Source: Sulfitobacter brevis (GTDB taxonomy: Bacteria > Pseudomonadota > Alphaproteobacteria > Rhodobacterales > Rhodobacteraceae). From it: a stretch of DNA of 64,000 nucleotides. The stretch is from assembly GCF_900112755.1 (NCBI RefSeq), contig NZ_FOMW01000004.1, positions 62,001 through 126,000 of the forward strand. Reading direction: 5' to 3'. The position numbers and the translations under genes were made by a program. Below the pieces are notes generated by a model, which did not search any database, had not been told where the DNA came from, and was given only the letters and a program-made list of their open reading frames with translations. This document shows, piece after piece, positions 16,454 through 25,759 of this stretch. Within the stretch, counting starts at the first letter, position 1, and every line of letters starts with the position of its first letter.

Positions 16454-16550
16454 GGCTTTTTCCCTGCCTTGCGTTCATTGATGTGCCGAAATGCATGTGA
16501 CGGTAGCGCGACCATTGGCCGTTGTTTCGTGTGCGCCGAGATTATGACGA

Positions 16551-17756
16551 TCAGGCGCCAATCACCGCCTGCGACTTTATCAAAGCGTCTATTTCACTGC
16601 TGTTAAAGCCGAGCTGGGACAGAACCTCCTTCGTATGCTCTCCCAGCAGCGGGGATGCGCGTTCGACGCTACCGGGGGTTCGGCTGAATTTCACCGGATG
16701 CCCCAAGGTTTCAACCTTCCCGGCTGTGGGGTGATCCAGTTCAACGATCATGTCCCGCGCCCGCGCCTGCGGATCCGCGTGCATCTGCAAGATGTCGTTA
16801 ACCGGTCCGGCTGGCAGCGCCGCCTTTTCCATGCGATCCAGCCACGTTTCGGTTGTCTCCTGCGAGAGGTATCCGTTCAAGATATCGACCAACGCAGGCA
16901 AATTGCGAATGCGCTCGGCATTCGACGCGAACCTTGCATCTTCATTCAGTTCGGGTGCCCCGATAACCCCGAGAAACCGCAACCAGTTGCTCTGGTTTGC
17001 GGCACCGACGTTGATCCAGCCGTCGCTGGTCTGGAATGCCTGATAAGGTGCGTTAAGGGGGTGTGCAGACCCGAGCGGTTCGGGTTTGTCGCCAGTTGCA
17101 AAGGCAATCGCCGATTGCCAATAGGTCTGCACGATTGCGGCCTCGAACAGGGAAGTATCGACCTTTTGGCCAAGGCCAGTCTGCAACACATTCGCATATG
17201 CCGCGCAGACACCCATCGCCGCTAGTATGCCCGCGTTGATGTCAGAAATTGGCGCCGCGACTTTAACCGGCGGGCGTCCGGGGCCCTCGCCGGTAATCGA
17301 CATCAGCCCGGCCATGCCTTGCGCTATCAGATCAAAGCCGCCGCGCTCCGCATAGGGGCCAGTGCGCCCAAACCCCGAAATTTCGCAGTAAATGAGGCGC
17401 GGATTAACCTTCGCCAGTTCTTCGTAGGACAAGCCGAGCTTTTCCATCGTGCCTTTGCGATAGTTCTCGATAACCACGTCCGCTTTGGCCAGCAGTCGGC
17501 GCAGGATTTCCAGCGCATCGGGGTCTTTGAGGTTCAGGGCGATGCCGCGCTTGTTGCGGTTCATCATCATAAAGGCAGCCGCTTCGCCTTCGATCTCGGG
17601 CGGCACAAACCTTCGGCTATCGTCGCCGGTCGGTTTTTCGACCTTGATCACGTCGGCGCCCATATCGGCCAACATCATGCCACACACCGGCCCTGCCATA
17701 ATATGTGCCAGTTCGATCACGCGCAGCCCCTTTAGGGGTCCTGATGAGGTGCTCAT
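16551..17756 (-). CDS. Class III (CaiB/BaiF) CoA-transferase
   Basis: Cytoplasmic enzyme of 401 residues that moves CoA between carboxylic acids. Visible family signs are GLRVIELAHIMAGP at the N-terminus, MGADVIKVEKPTGDDSR, NRNKRGIALNLKDP and the region DVVIENYRKGTMEKLG, which holds the usual aspartate-containing active-site segment nearby in YEELAKVNPRLIYCEISGFG. The ATG at 17756 is preferred: it overlaps the enoyl-CoA hydratase stop as ATGA, and the residues before it do not match the family. The CoA donor and acceptor cannot be read. Confidence 0.9.
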   Translation of the reverse strand: MSTSSGPLKGLRVIELAHIMAGPVCGMMLADMGADVIKVEKPTGDDSRRFVPPEIEGEAAAFMMMNRNKRGIALNLKDPDALEILRRLLAKADVVIENYRKGTMEKLGLSYEELAKVNPRLIYCEISGFGRTGPYAERGGFDLIAQGMAGLMSITGEGPGRPPVKVAAPISDINAGILAAMGVCAAYANVLQTGLGQKVDTSLFEAAIVQTYWQSAIAFATGDKPEPLGSAHPLNAPYQAFQTSDGWINVGAANQSNWLRFLGVIGAPELNEDARFASNAERIRNLPALVDILNGYLSQETTETWLDRMEKAALPAGPVNDILQMHADPQARARDMIVELDHPTAGKVETLGHPVKFSRTPGSVERASPLLGEHTKEVLSQLGFNSSEIDALIKSQAVIGA

Positions 17757-18538
17757 TTGCCGCTCCATTCCGGTTTGCGCTTGCCCAGAAAGGCCTCGAT
17801 GCCGTTGCGGAAATCTTCGCTCATATAGCACATGGTGATGAGATCGGAATCGTCTACCACCGTAGCCGCGCGGGTGCGGCGCATGGCCTCCTTGGTGGCG
17901 CGCAGGGTCAGCGGCGCCATCGATCCCACGAGATCAGCAAGCGCTTCCGCCCGCGTCATCAAGCTGGCCTCGTCGGGCAGGACTTCACTGACAAGCCCGA
18001 CACGCAACGCCTCGTTCGCCTCGATCAGACGCGCCGTGAATATGAGCTCACGAACCCGCCCTGCCCCAATCAGCTCCGACAGCCGCGCAAGGTTGCCCGC
18101 CGCGAGACAATTGCCCAGCGTGCGTGCAATGGGAAAGCCGTATTTGAGGCTGGCGGAGGCGATCCGGATATCGCAGGCCGCTGCGATCGAACCACCCCCG
18201 CCCGTGCACGCGCCGTTGATTGCGGCAATTGTCGGCACTGGACAGCGCTCGACAGCCTGAAGTACGGCATCAATGCGGTGCTCATAGTCCAGTGCATCTT
18301 GTGCTGTCTCGAAAGCGCGAAATTGGGTCATATCGGTGCCTGCAGCGAAGGCCTTCCCCCCTGAGCCAGAGATCACTACGGCGCGTACCGAACCGTCGGT
18401 TGGCATTTCCAAGCAAAGAGCGGCGAGGCGTTCGTACATCGCAAAGGTCAGCGCGTTGCGGGTTTCAGGGCGCTGGAATGTGATCCAGAGCACGCCGTTG
18501 CGCAGTTCCTCAGAGAGGTCGGGGGTCTCAGAGATCAT
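17753..18538 (-). CDS. Enoyl-CoA hydratase/isomerase family protein
   Basis: Crotonase-fold enzyme of 261 residues. The oxyanion hole strands are FAAGTDMTQF and the segment AAINGACTGGGGSIAAACDIRIA. The usual catalytic glutamates are not both evident; the helix after the second strand reads YGFPIARTLGNCLAAGNLARL. It may hydrate, isomerise or decarboxylate a CoA thioester made by the adjoining CoA-transferase. Overlaps with genes on both sides (18535-18538 and 17753-17756) show a tight operon. Confidence 0.88.
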   Translation of the reverse strand: MISETPDLSEELRNGVLWITFQRPETRNALTFAMYERLAALCLEMPTDGSVRAVVISGSGGKAFAAGTDMTQFRAFETAQDALDYEHRIDAVLQAVERCPVPTIAAINGACTGGGGSIAAACDIRIASASLKYGFPIARTLGNCLAAGNLARLSELIGAGRVRELIFTARLIEANEALRVGLVSEVLPDEASLMTRAEALADLVGSMAPLTLRATKEAMRRTRAATVVDDSDLITMCYMSEDFRNGIEAFLGKRKPEWSGK

Positions 18539-19815
18539 CGGTAGAAATACTCCACAAGGAACATCGGAACGGCCGGAACGTAGGTGCAGATCATCAGGAC
18601 CGCCAACAGCACGCCGACGAACCAGATATTGACCTTTGACACCTCCCAGATATTGGCGCGGGCCACCGAACAGGCCGTGATCAGCACCGAAGCCACGGGT
18701 GGCGTCTGTTGTCCGATGGCGAGGTTCAAGGTCACGACCAACCCGAAATGCACCGGATCAATGCCAGCCGCGGTGATCAGCGGAATAACGATCGGGATCA
18801 CCAGAATGATCGCAGCGGCCGAATGCAGGAAGAAGCCGATAATCAGGAAAAAGAAGTTCAGGATCAGCAGGATCGCCCATTGCTGGGTCGTGACCGAAAG
18901 AATGCTTTCGGCCAGTTGCTGTGGTATCTGCGCACGGGTCAAAAAGCCCCCCATCAGCACCGAGGCCGCGACCAAAAGCATCACGACCGCTGTCTGCATA
19001 CCGCCGTCGAGCATGGCGCGGCGCAGGTGGCGCATGTTGAGGTTGCCGTACCAAGCCGACACGGCGAGCGATGCAATCACCGCAAGACCCGCAGCTTCGG
19101 TCGCGGTGACATAGCCGCCAAAGATACCGCCGAGAATGATTACCGGCAGGGTGAAAGCTGGCAGGGCATCTACGAAAGTTTCGCGCAAGCGCGCCATGCT
19201 GAAGGCGGCTTCGGTGGGAAAATTGTACCGCTTGGCAAAGAAATACGCGACGAGGATTAAGCCGCCAGCCCCCAAAATGCCCGGCACCAAGCCTGCGACA
19301 AATAGTTGTTCAACCGAGGTGTTGGCAGAGGCCGCGTAGAGGATCATCGGGATCGACGGAGGAATGATAATGGCGAGCGAGGCCGAGGACGAGGTAACGG
19401 CGGCTGAAAATTCCTTGCTGTAGCCGCGTTTTTTCATCTGCGGGATCAGAATTGACCCCATCGCCGCGACATCCGCCACAGCCGATCCGGAGATTTCGGC
19501 GAAAAACAGCGACACGCCGATATTAACCATCGCCAAACCGCCCCGGATGAAACCGATAATCGCGGAGACAAAGTTGATCAGGCGGTCGGTTATGCCGCCC
19601 GCGTTCATAATGGCACCGGCAAGGACGAACATCGGGATCGCGATCAGCGAGAACTTGGTCGAGCCATCGTACATATCGAGCGCGATGGTTACCAAGCTGC
19701 CAGACCCTTCGGTGGCGAGCAGGCCAAGCACGCCGCACATGGCAAGCGCTACGGCAATCGGGATATTGATGCAGATCATAACCAGCATCGCCAGAAAAAT
19801 GGCACCCATCAGCAT
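18535..19815 (-). CDS. dctM: TRAP transporter large permease DctM
   Basis: Inner-membrane protein of 426 residues with about twelve hydrophobic helices, starting MLMGAIFLAMLVMICINIPIA. Conserved segments include the EISGSAVADVAAMGSILIP and IIPPSIPMILYA loops. It forms the sodium-coupled channel with the small subunit encoded just upstream (one-base TGATG overlap). Confidence 0.94.
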   Translation of the reverse strand: MLMGAIFLAMLVMICINIPIAVALAMCGVLGLLATEGSGSLVTIALDMYDGSTKFSLIAIPMFVLAGAIMNAGGITDRLINFVSAIIGFIRGGLAMVNIGVSLFFAEISGSAVADVAAMGSILIPQMKKRGYSKEFSAAVTSSSASLAIIIPPSIPMILYAASANTSVEQLFVAGLVPGILGAGGLILVAYFFAKRYNFPTEAAFSMARLRETFVDALPAFTLPVIILGGIFGGYVTATEAAGLAVIASLAVSAWYGNLNMRHLRRAMLDGGMQTAVVMLLVAASVLMGGFLTRAQIPQQLAESILSVTTQQWAILLILNFFFLIIGFFLHSAAAIILVIPIVIPLITAAGIDPVHFGLVVTLNLAIGQQTPPVASVLITACSVARANIWEVSKVNIWFVGVLLAVLMICTYVPAVPMFLVEYFYR

Positions 19816-20381
19816 CAGATGCGATCCTTGTTCTTTTCGAGTTCGGTTTCGACTTCTTCCTCGATTTCCGCATGTTCCAGCGAAATTCCCTCAGAAGTCA
19901 GCTTGAGATAGGCAGGCAAACTCAAAAGTTGGCCCAGCATAAAGAGAACGGCGCCGATCGGGATGACAGACTGGGTGAATTGCACCGGCATCCAGCGCAG
20001 TGAAACCAGCGTGTCACCGGCCAGCACCTCAAGCACCTGAAGCCCGGCGCGTGCCATGAGAAAGAAGAAGGTCAGGACAATCAGTTCACCTGCCAAAAGC
20101 GCCGCAATTCGCAAGCCGCGCGGCATCGCCAGCAGGACGGTGTCAAAGCCGATATGGCGGCGGTGCAAAGCAGCAAGTGCGCTGCCGTAATAGGTGATCC
20201 ATGCCAGCATGATGGCCGCGATCTCGTCATACCAAGAGAAGCTTTCGCCCATCAGGCGCGCAATCACGGCAACGCTGACAACCACCGTCAGCAAGATCAT
20301 CAGCCCAATGGTGATCCATTCAAGGATCTGGCTGACCAGCCGGTTAAGGCGCGACAGCACGGGGTACGAAGCATGTTCCAT
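19815..20381 (-). CDS. dctQ: TRAP transporter small permease DctQ
   Basis: Four-helix small permease of 188 residues from the ATG at 20381. It contains the usual WYDEIAAIMLAWITYYGSALA segment after the second helix and a highly acidic C-terminal tail. The stop is fused to the dctM start. An in-frame upstream extension to 20435 has no clear ribosome site. Confidence 0.9.
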   Translation of the reverse strand: MEHASYPVLSRLNRLVSQILEWITIGLMILLTVVVSVAVIARLMGESFSWYDEIAAIMLAWITYYGSALAALHRRHIGFDTVLLAMPRGLRIAALLAGELIVLTFFFLMARAGLQVLEVLAGDTLVSLRWMPVQFTQSVIPIGAVLFMLGQLLSLPAYLKLTSEGISLEHAEIEEEVETELEKNKDRI

Positions 20382-20468
20382 TAGGCCAGACCTGTTGGCA
20401 TCACCCCGACAGGTCGCACGAAAGACGCACGCCAAAGCGGTGGATGAGCATTAAAAAGAATAAGATAA

Positions 20469-20491
20469 GGCGGCAGGATGTCCCTGCCGCC
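20469..20491 (-). terminator. Hairpin with T-rich tail after dctP
   Basis: On the minus strand the stem GGCGGCAGG / CCTGCCGCC closes a five-base loop, followed by a T-rich tract ending TTCTTTTT. It lies 9 bases after the dctP stop. Partial termination here would give more binding protein than permease. Confidence 0.8.
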
Positions 20492-20500
20492 TGTCCGAGA

Positions 20501-21481
20501 TCAGCCCGACTGACCCAAGCCCAACACTTTATCGATCATCTCTTGCGCGCCGTCGACTTCGTCGGCGAACTGCTTGTAGATCGGCTTGGACGCCTCGATG
20601 AAGGCGGCTTTGTCGGCGGTATTCACTTCCACCCCCGCATCCTCGATCTCTTTGAGCAAGACGCTCTCCATCTCGGCGGCGGTTTCATAGGTGAAATCCT
20701 GCGTCTTGTTGGCGCAGTCGGTCAGGCCAGCCTGAATATCCTCCGGCAGGCTGTCGAACTTCTTTTTGGACGTCAGAATATAGGCAGGCGTATAGACGTG
20801 GCCAGTGATCGAGAGATACTTCTGCACTTCTTGAAACTTGGCCGAAGCGATCTGCGCATAGGGGTTTTCCTGACCGTCGATCACGCCGGTTTGCAACGCC
20901 GTGAACACGTCCGAAAATGCCATCGGCGTCGGGTTAGCGCCATACTCCTGGAACATCTTCAAGCGCCAGACACCGTTCGGCGTACGCAGCTTGATCCCTT
21001 CGAGATCCGTAGGCACGTTAATCGGCCGGACGTTATTGGTGATGTGGCGGAAGCCGTTTTCGGCCAACCCGACGATGTGATAGCCGTTTGCGTTGGCCGC
21101 AGTCTGGAACACATCCATCATCTCATCCTGCACGCGGCGCATATGCTCCCGGCTGGTGATGATGTAGGGCATTTCGAAAATACCGAAGGAATCGTCAACC
21201 GAAGACATGATCGACGAGGGCAGCGAAAAGTCCATCTGCGCCAGTTTAAGCTTTTGCAGCATTTCCTTGTCGTTGCCCAACTGGGACGATCCAAAGGTCT
21301 GCATTTCGACCTTGTCGGTCATCGACGTGTTAACGCATTCGGCAAAGTTTTCTGCCGTGGCTTCGAAAAGCGAGCCCGGCGCACCGACATGGCCGAACTT
21401 CATCGTCATATCAGCCGCCGACACAGCGGTTGCCATGCCCGCGACCGCTGTGGCCGCCAGAAGTCTTGTAATCACTTTCAT
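20501..21481 (-). CDS. dctP: TRAP transporter substrate-binding protein DctP
   Basis: Periplasmic C4-dicarboxylate-type binding protein of 326 residues. A Sec signal peptide ends near residue 22 (AVSA|ADMTMKF). The DctP core shows LKLAQMDFSLPSS, the arginine region GIKLRTPNGVW that fixes a carboxylate, and GVIDGQENPYAQI. The ligand is probably an organic acid, matching the neighbouring hydroxy-acid enzymes. It is upstream of dctQM on the same strand. Confidence 0.94.
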   Translation of the reverse strand: MKVITRLLAATAVAGMATAVSAADMTMKFGHVGAPGSLFEATAENFAECVNTSMTDKVEMQTFGSSQLGNDKEMLQKLKLAQMDFSLPSSIMSSVDDSFGIFEMPYIITSREHMRRVQDEMMDVFQTAANANGYHIVGLAENGFRHITNNVRPINVPTDLEGIKLRTPNGVWRLKMFQEYGANPTPMAFSDVFTALQTGVIDGQENPYAQIASAKFQEVQKYLSITGHVYTPAYILTSKKKFDSLPEDIQAGLTDCANKTQDFTYETAAEMESVLLKEIEDAGVEVNTADKAAFIEASKPIYKQFADEVDGAQEMIDKVLGLGQSG

Positions 21482-21542
21482 GGTTTCTCCTCCCAGAGTT
21501 TCGCGTTTATTTCAGGCCGCCGCCCTTAGATGCCAGCCAATC

Positions 21543-22700
21543 TCAGGCAAGCATCTGCATCGCGGCTTGCACCCCACCCTCCTCGTGGGGCACATCCGCT
21601 TTCTTCAGTCCCATTTCGACACCCGCCAGCGTTGCGACAAGCATCAGATCGTTGAAATCGCCCAAATGCCCGATGCGGAACACCTTGTCAGCGACCTTGG
21701 ACAAGCCATTGCCAAGCGAGATGTCGTAATGCTCCAGCGTCGAAGCACGGAATGCGTCGGCGCTATGCCCGTCGGGCATTTTGACCGCCGTAAGCACGCC
21801 ACTTTCCTGTCCTTGCGTGGCGCAGAGCACTTCAAGCCCCCAATGGCGGACCGCAGCACGCGCCGCAGCGCCGTGCCGGGCGTGGCGGGCAAAGACATTA
21901 TCCAAACCCTCTTCGTGCAGCATATCAACAGCCTCGTTTAAACCGTAAAGCAGGTTTGTCGCGGGCGTGTAGGGAAAGTATCCGGTCTTGTTTGGACCGA
22001 CCATCTCGGCCCAATCCCAATAGGAGCGTTGAAGTGCAGCCGTCTTGTTTGCCGCCATTGCCTTGGCGCTTGCTGCATTGAAGGACAGGCCAGGCGGCAA
22101 CATGAGCCCCTTCTGGGAGCCTGAAACCGTCACATCCACGCCCCAGGCGTCATGCTGGTAGTCGAGCGAGGCAAGTCCCGAGATCGTATCTACCATGAAC
22201 AGGGCCGGATGTTTGGCATTGTCGATCGCTTTGCGCACAGCAGCGATGGGCGACACGGAACCGGTCGAGGTCTCGTTATGAACCACGCAAACCGCTTTGA
22301 TCTCGTGCCCCTTATCCTCGGCAAGATGGGCCTCGATCCGGTCGGGATCAGCGCCACCGCGCCAGTCGCCTTCGATAAATTCTGCCTTAAGGCCGAGCTT
22401 TTCCGCGAGCTTTTTCCAAAGGGTCGCAAAGTGTCCGGTTTCAAACATTAAAACGCGGTCACCCGGCGACAGGGTGTTGACCAAGGCCGCTTCCCACGCG
22501 CCGGTGCCGGACGCCGGATAGATGAACACGTTCTCTTCTGTCTTGAAGATCGTTTTCAATCCGTTCAGTGCCTTTAGCCCAACCTTGGCGAAGTCAGGGC
22601 CACGATGGTCAATGGTCTGCTGAGAAATTGCGCTTAGAATCCGGTCAGGGACAGCACTTGGCCCCGGGATCTGCAAGAAGTGACGACCAGCTTTTCTCAA
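21543..22700 (-). CDS. Class V aminotransferase, serine-glyoxylate type
   Basis: PLP enzyme of 385 residues. The lysine that binds PLP is Lys197 in GSQKGLMLPPGL, a sequence typical of serine-glyoxylate and aspartate-glyoxylate aminotransferases; HNETSTGS and DTISGLAS are the other family motifs. Start is TTG at 22700, with a GGGGG stretch some 10 bases ahead. It is divergent from the FAD/4Fe-4S dehydrogenase, which could form the 2-oxo acid that it uses. Whether serine, aspartate or another amine donor is used is not decided by sequence reading. Confidence 0.88.
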   Translation of the reverse strand: MRKAGRHFLQIPGPSAVPDRILSAISQQTIDHRGPDFAKVGLKALNGLKTIFKTEENVFIYPASGTGAWEAALVNTLSPGDRVLMFETGHFATLWKKLAEKLGLKAEFIEGDWRGGADPDRIEAHLAEDKGHEIKAVCVVHNETSTGSVSPIAAVRKAIDNAKHPALFMVDTISGLASLDYQHDAWGVDVTVSGSQKGLMLPPGLSFNAASAKAMAANKTAALQRSYWDWAEMVGPNKTGYFPYTPATNLLYGLNEAVDMLHEEGLDNVFARHARHGAAARAAVRHWGLEVLCATQGQESGVLTAVKMPDGHSADAFRASTLEHYDISLGNGLSKVADKVFRIGHLGDFNDLMLVATLAGVEMGLKKADVPHEEGGVQAAMQMLA

Positions 22701-22773
22701 GACAAGAAACCCCCGCTATTATCGATGAAACCGGCGTTTGGCACGGCTACATCCTTTTCTGGTTGCTTAATCT

Positions 22774-22793
22774 TAATTTTGAATTCAAAATTA
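22774..22793. promoter_or_regulatory. Perfect AT-rich palindrome in divergent promoter, likely GntR operator
   Basis: TAATTTTGAATTCAAAATTA is a perfect 20-base dyad between the aminotransferase start (22700) and the dehydrogenase start (22841). In a GC-rich genome this is unlikely by chance. The GntR gene in the same operon is the natural binder. Confidence 0.7.
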
Positions 22794-22840
22794 TGTCAAT
22801 CGAAAATATTGCCCCCTTCTGCAAACAAACGGGATCGAAC

Positions 22841-25759
22841 ATGCCTCAGCATCTCCCTGACCTTCTTCAATCTCGCGTTGAGGGAGACCTGTTGTTTGAC
22901 CGTTTTTCGCGGGGGCGATACGCCACCGACGCGTCGCTTTATCAGATGATGCCACTCGGCATCCTGTGCCCAAAATCCGAAGATGACGTCGCAGCCGCCA
23001 TCGACATCGCCCGCGAACAGCAGGTGCCGATACTGGCGCGCGGTGGCGGCACGTCGCAATGTGGCCAGACGGTGAATGAGGCGCTGGTTCTCGACAACAC
23101 CCAATATTTCAACGACATTTTGGAACTGGATGTCGAAAACCAACGCTGCGTGGTGCGCCCCGGCATCGTGCTGGACGAGCTGAACCGCGCATTAAAGCCA
23201 CACGGGTTATGGTTTCCGGTCGATGTCTCCACGGCGTCGCGGGCCACAATCGGCGGCATGACGGGCAATAACTCCTGCGGCGGCAAATCGCTGCGCTACG
23301 GCATGATGCGCGACAACGTTCTGTCGATTGACGGTTTCATGGCCGATGGGAGCCATCACCACTTTGGCCTGAACGGCCCTGCCCCATCGCCAGCATTTGC
23401 AGCACTGAAAGACGATATGCTGCGGCTCGGCCACCGCGAAGCGGAAGAGATTGGCGCAAGGTTTCCCAAGGTCATGCGGCGTGTGGGCGGCTACAATATC
23501 GACGCATTAACCCCGAACCAATCGCCCAACAATCTTGCACAGCTATTGGTCGGATCCGAAGGTACATTGGTTTATTCCACGGCCATCGAGTTGAAACTTT
23601 GGCCGATCATCTCGCAAAAGGTGCTGGGTGTCTGCCACTTTGCCACCTTCCATCAAGCAATGGATGCCGCTCAACATCTTGTATCTTTGCGCCCCCAAGG
23701 CGTGGAGTTGGTGGATGCCACGATGATCGCGCTTGCCCGCGATATCCCAATGTTCCGCGCCACGATTGAAGAGGTGGTGACCGGCACGCCCGAGGCACTG
23801 CTGTTGGTTGAATTCGCCGAAGAAGATGCGACCCGCCACCCCGCCAAGCTGAAAGCGCTGGAGGAGATGATGGGGGATTTGGGATTTTCATGGACTGGCA
23901 AAGGCCGGAACTGGGGCGGTGTCACGAAGGTAACCGACGCAGCCATGCAGGGCCGGATTGCCGATCTGCGCAGTTCGGGGCTTAACATCATGATGTCGAT
24001 GAAGGACGATGGCAAACCTGTGTCCTTTGTCGAGGACTGCGCCGTCGAATTGCCCGATCTCGCAGCATATACTGCCGGGCTGACCGAGATTTTTGACAAA
24101 CACGGCACCAAAGGCACGTGGTACGCGCATGCGTCGGTGGGATGTCTGCATGTACGCCCTGTGCTGAACCTGAAGCTCGACAAAGACGTCAAGACGATGC
24201 GCGCTATCGCGGAGGAATGTTTTGACCTCGTCGCCAAGTACAAAGGGTCGCATTCAGGCGAGCACGGCGACGGGCTGGTCCGGTCGGAGTTCCATGAAAA
24301 AATGTTCGGGGCCCGCATGGTGGCCAATTTTGCCGAGGTGAAAAAGCGCTTTGATCCAGACGGGCTGTTCAACCCCGGCAAGATCGTAAACGCGCCGAAA
24401 ATGGACGACCGGCGCCTGTTTCGCTATGGCCCTGATTACGCCGCCCCCGAGATCAAAACCGAACTCGACTGGTCTGACTGGACCGGCAGCGGCGGCGGTT
24501 TTCAAGGTGCCATCGAGATGTGCAACAACAACGGGGCCTGCCGCAAGCTCAAGGGCGGGGTCATGTGCCCGTCCTATCGCGTTACACGCAAGGAACAAGA
24601 TCTGACACGGGGCCGTGCCAATACTTTACGGTTGGCGATCACCGGGCAGCTTGGCCCGGATGCGCTTACCTCGGACGAGATGGCCGAAACGATGAAGCTT
24701 TGCGTGTCGTGCAAAGGCTGTAAACGCGAATGCCCGACAGGCGTGGACATGGCGCGCATGAAGATCGAGGTAATGTCCGCTCGGGCCAGAAAACACGGTG
24801 TAAGCCTGCATGACCGGCTTGTCGGCTATTTGCCGCGCTACGCGCCTTGGGCCTCGCGCCTGTCCTTCTTGGCAAACTTGCGCAATAGCGTGCCGGGGCT
24901 TGCTACTCTGACCGAACGGCTCACCGGGTTTACCCGCACGCGCGACCTGCCCACCTGGAGCAATCGACCATTCCGCAACGATGAGGTCGCACGGCATGAT
25001 CAGCCCAAGGCTGTGATCTTTGCCGACTGCTTTAACCGCTATTTTGAGCCCGAAAACCTGCGCGCGGCAGTTGTGGTGCTTGACGCCGCGCAGGTCACTG
25101 TCGCCGTGGCTGCGCAACCCGAGGGTGAACGGTCTTTGTGCTGCGGACGCACCTTTCTTTCAGTGGGCCTTATTGATGAGGCGAAGGCCGAGGCGCGCCG
25201 GCTGGTCGACGCCCTGTTGCCCTTCGCGCAACAAGGTTTGCCGATCATCGGGCTCGAACCCAGTTGCCTGTTGACCCTGCGCGATGAGATACCAGCGCTG
25301 CTGCCCGGTGCGGACACCGCATTGCTGGCGAAACAGGCTCGCATGTTGGAGGAATATATCGCCGATCAGGAGGGCAACCCTGACTTCGTGCTGCCACTGT
25401 CGTCTCCTGCTCCAAAGGTCCTACTGCATGGGCACTGCCACCAAAAAGCAATGGGCGTGATGTCCAGCATCGAGAAAACATTGGCCCGCCTGCCGGATAC
25501 CGAGGTCGAAATCGTCGAGACAAGCTGCTGTGGTATGGCAGGATCGTTCGGATATGGCGTCGACACCCACGAAGTCTCGCGTAGGATGGCCGAAGCCGAT
25601 TTGGCCCCCGCCGTGCGCGGGGCCGATGGCAATACGTTGATCGTGGCCGACGGCACCTCTTGCAGGCATCAGGTTGCCGATATTACCGGGCGCAAGCCCA
25701 TTCATGTTGCCCGCCTGCTTGAGATGGCGCTGAAAAAAGGAGAGGTATCCGCCAGATGA
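22841..25759 (+). CDS. FAD-binding and 4Fe-4S 2-hydroxyacid dehydrogenase (YdiJ/D-lactate or D-2-hydroxyglutarate type)
   Basis: Large fused flavoprotein of 972 residues from the ATG at 22841. The first half has an FAD_binding_4 domain (ARGGGTSQCGQTVN, IGGMTGNNSCGG) and the FAD-oxidase C domain (HSGEHGDGLV). The second half has a ferredoxin part with CVSCKGCKRECPTG and a cysteine-rich CCG-type domain near LCCGRTFLS and SCCGMAGSFG. Such proteins oxidise D-2-hydroxy acids and pass electrons on to quinone or another carrier. A frame extension upstream lacks family similarity. It is followed by, and overlaps, the GntR gene. Confidence 0.92.
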   Translation: MPQHLPDLLQSRVEGDLLFDRFSRGRYATDASLYQMMPLGILCPKSEDDVAAAIDIAREQQVPILARGGGTSQCGQTVNEALVLDNTQYFNDILELDVENQRCVVRPGIVLDELNRALKPHGLWFPVDVSTASRATIGGMTGNNSCGGKSLRYGMMRDNVLSIDGFMADGSHHHFGLNGPAPSPAFAALKDDMLRLGHREAEEIGARFPKVMRRVGGYNIDALTPNQSPNNLAQLLVGSEGTLVYSTAIELKLWPIISQKVLGVCHFATFHQAMDAAQHLVSLRPQGVELVDATMIALARDIPMFRATIEEVVTGTPEALLLVEFAEEDATRHPAKLKALEEMMGDLGFSWTGKGRNWGGVTKVTDAAMQGRIADLRSSGLNIMMSMKDDGKPVSFVEDCAVELPDLAAYTAGLTEIFDKHGTKGTWYAHASVGCLHVRPVLNLKLDKDVKTMRAIAEECFDLVAKYKGSHSGEHGDGLVRSEFHEKMFGARMVANFAEVKKRFDPDGLFNPGKIVNAPKMDDRRLFRYGPDYAAPEIKTELDWSDWTGSGGGFQGAIEMCNNNGACRKLKGGVMCPSYRVTRKEQDLTRGRANTLRLAITGQLGPDALTSDEMAETMKLCVSCKGCKRECPTGVDMARMKIEVMSARARKHGVSLHDRLVGYLPRYAPWASRLSFLANLRNSVPGLATLTERLTGFTRTRDLPTWSNRPFRNDEVARHDQPKAVIFADCFNRYFEPENLRAAVVVLDAAQVTVAVAAQPEGERSLCCGRTFLSVGLIDEAKAEARRLVDALLPFAQQGLPIIGLEPSCLLTLRDEIPALLPGADTALLAKQARMLEEYIADQEGNPDFVLPLSSPAPKVLLHGHCHQKAMGVMSSIEKTLARLPDTEVEIVETSCCGMAGSFGYGVDTHEVSRRMAEADLAPAVRGADGNTLIVADGTSCRHQVADITGRKPIHVARLLEMALKKGEVSAR

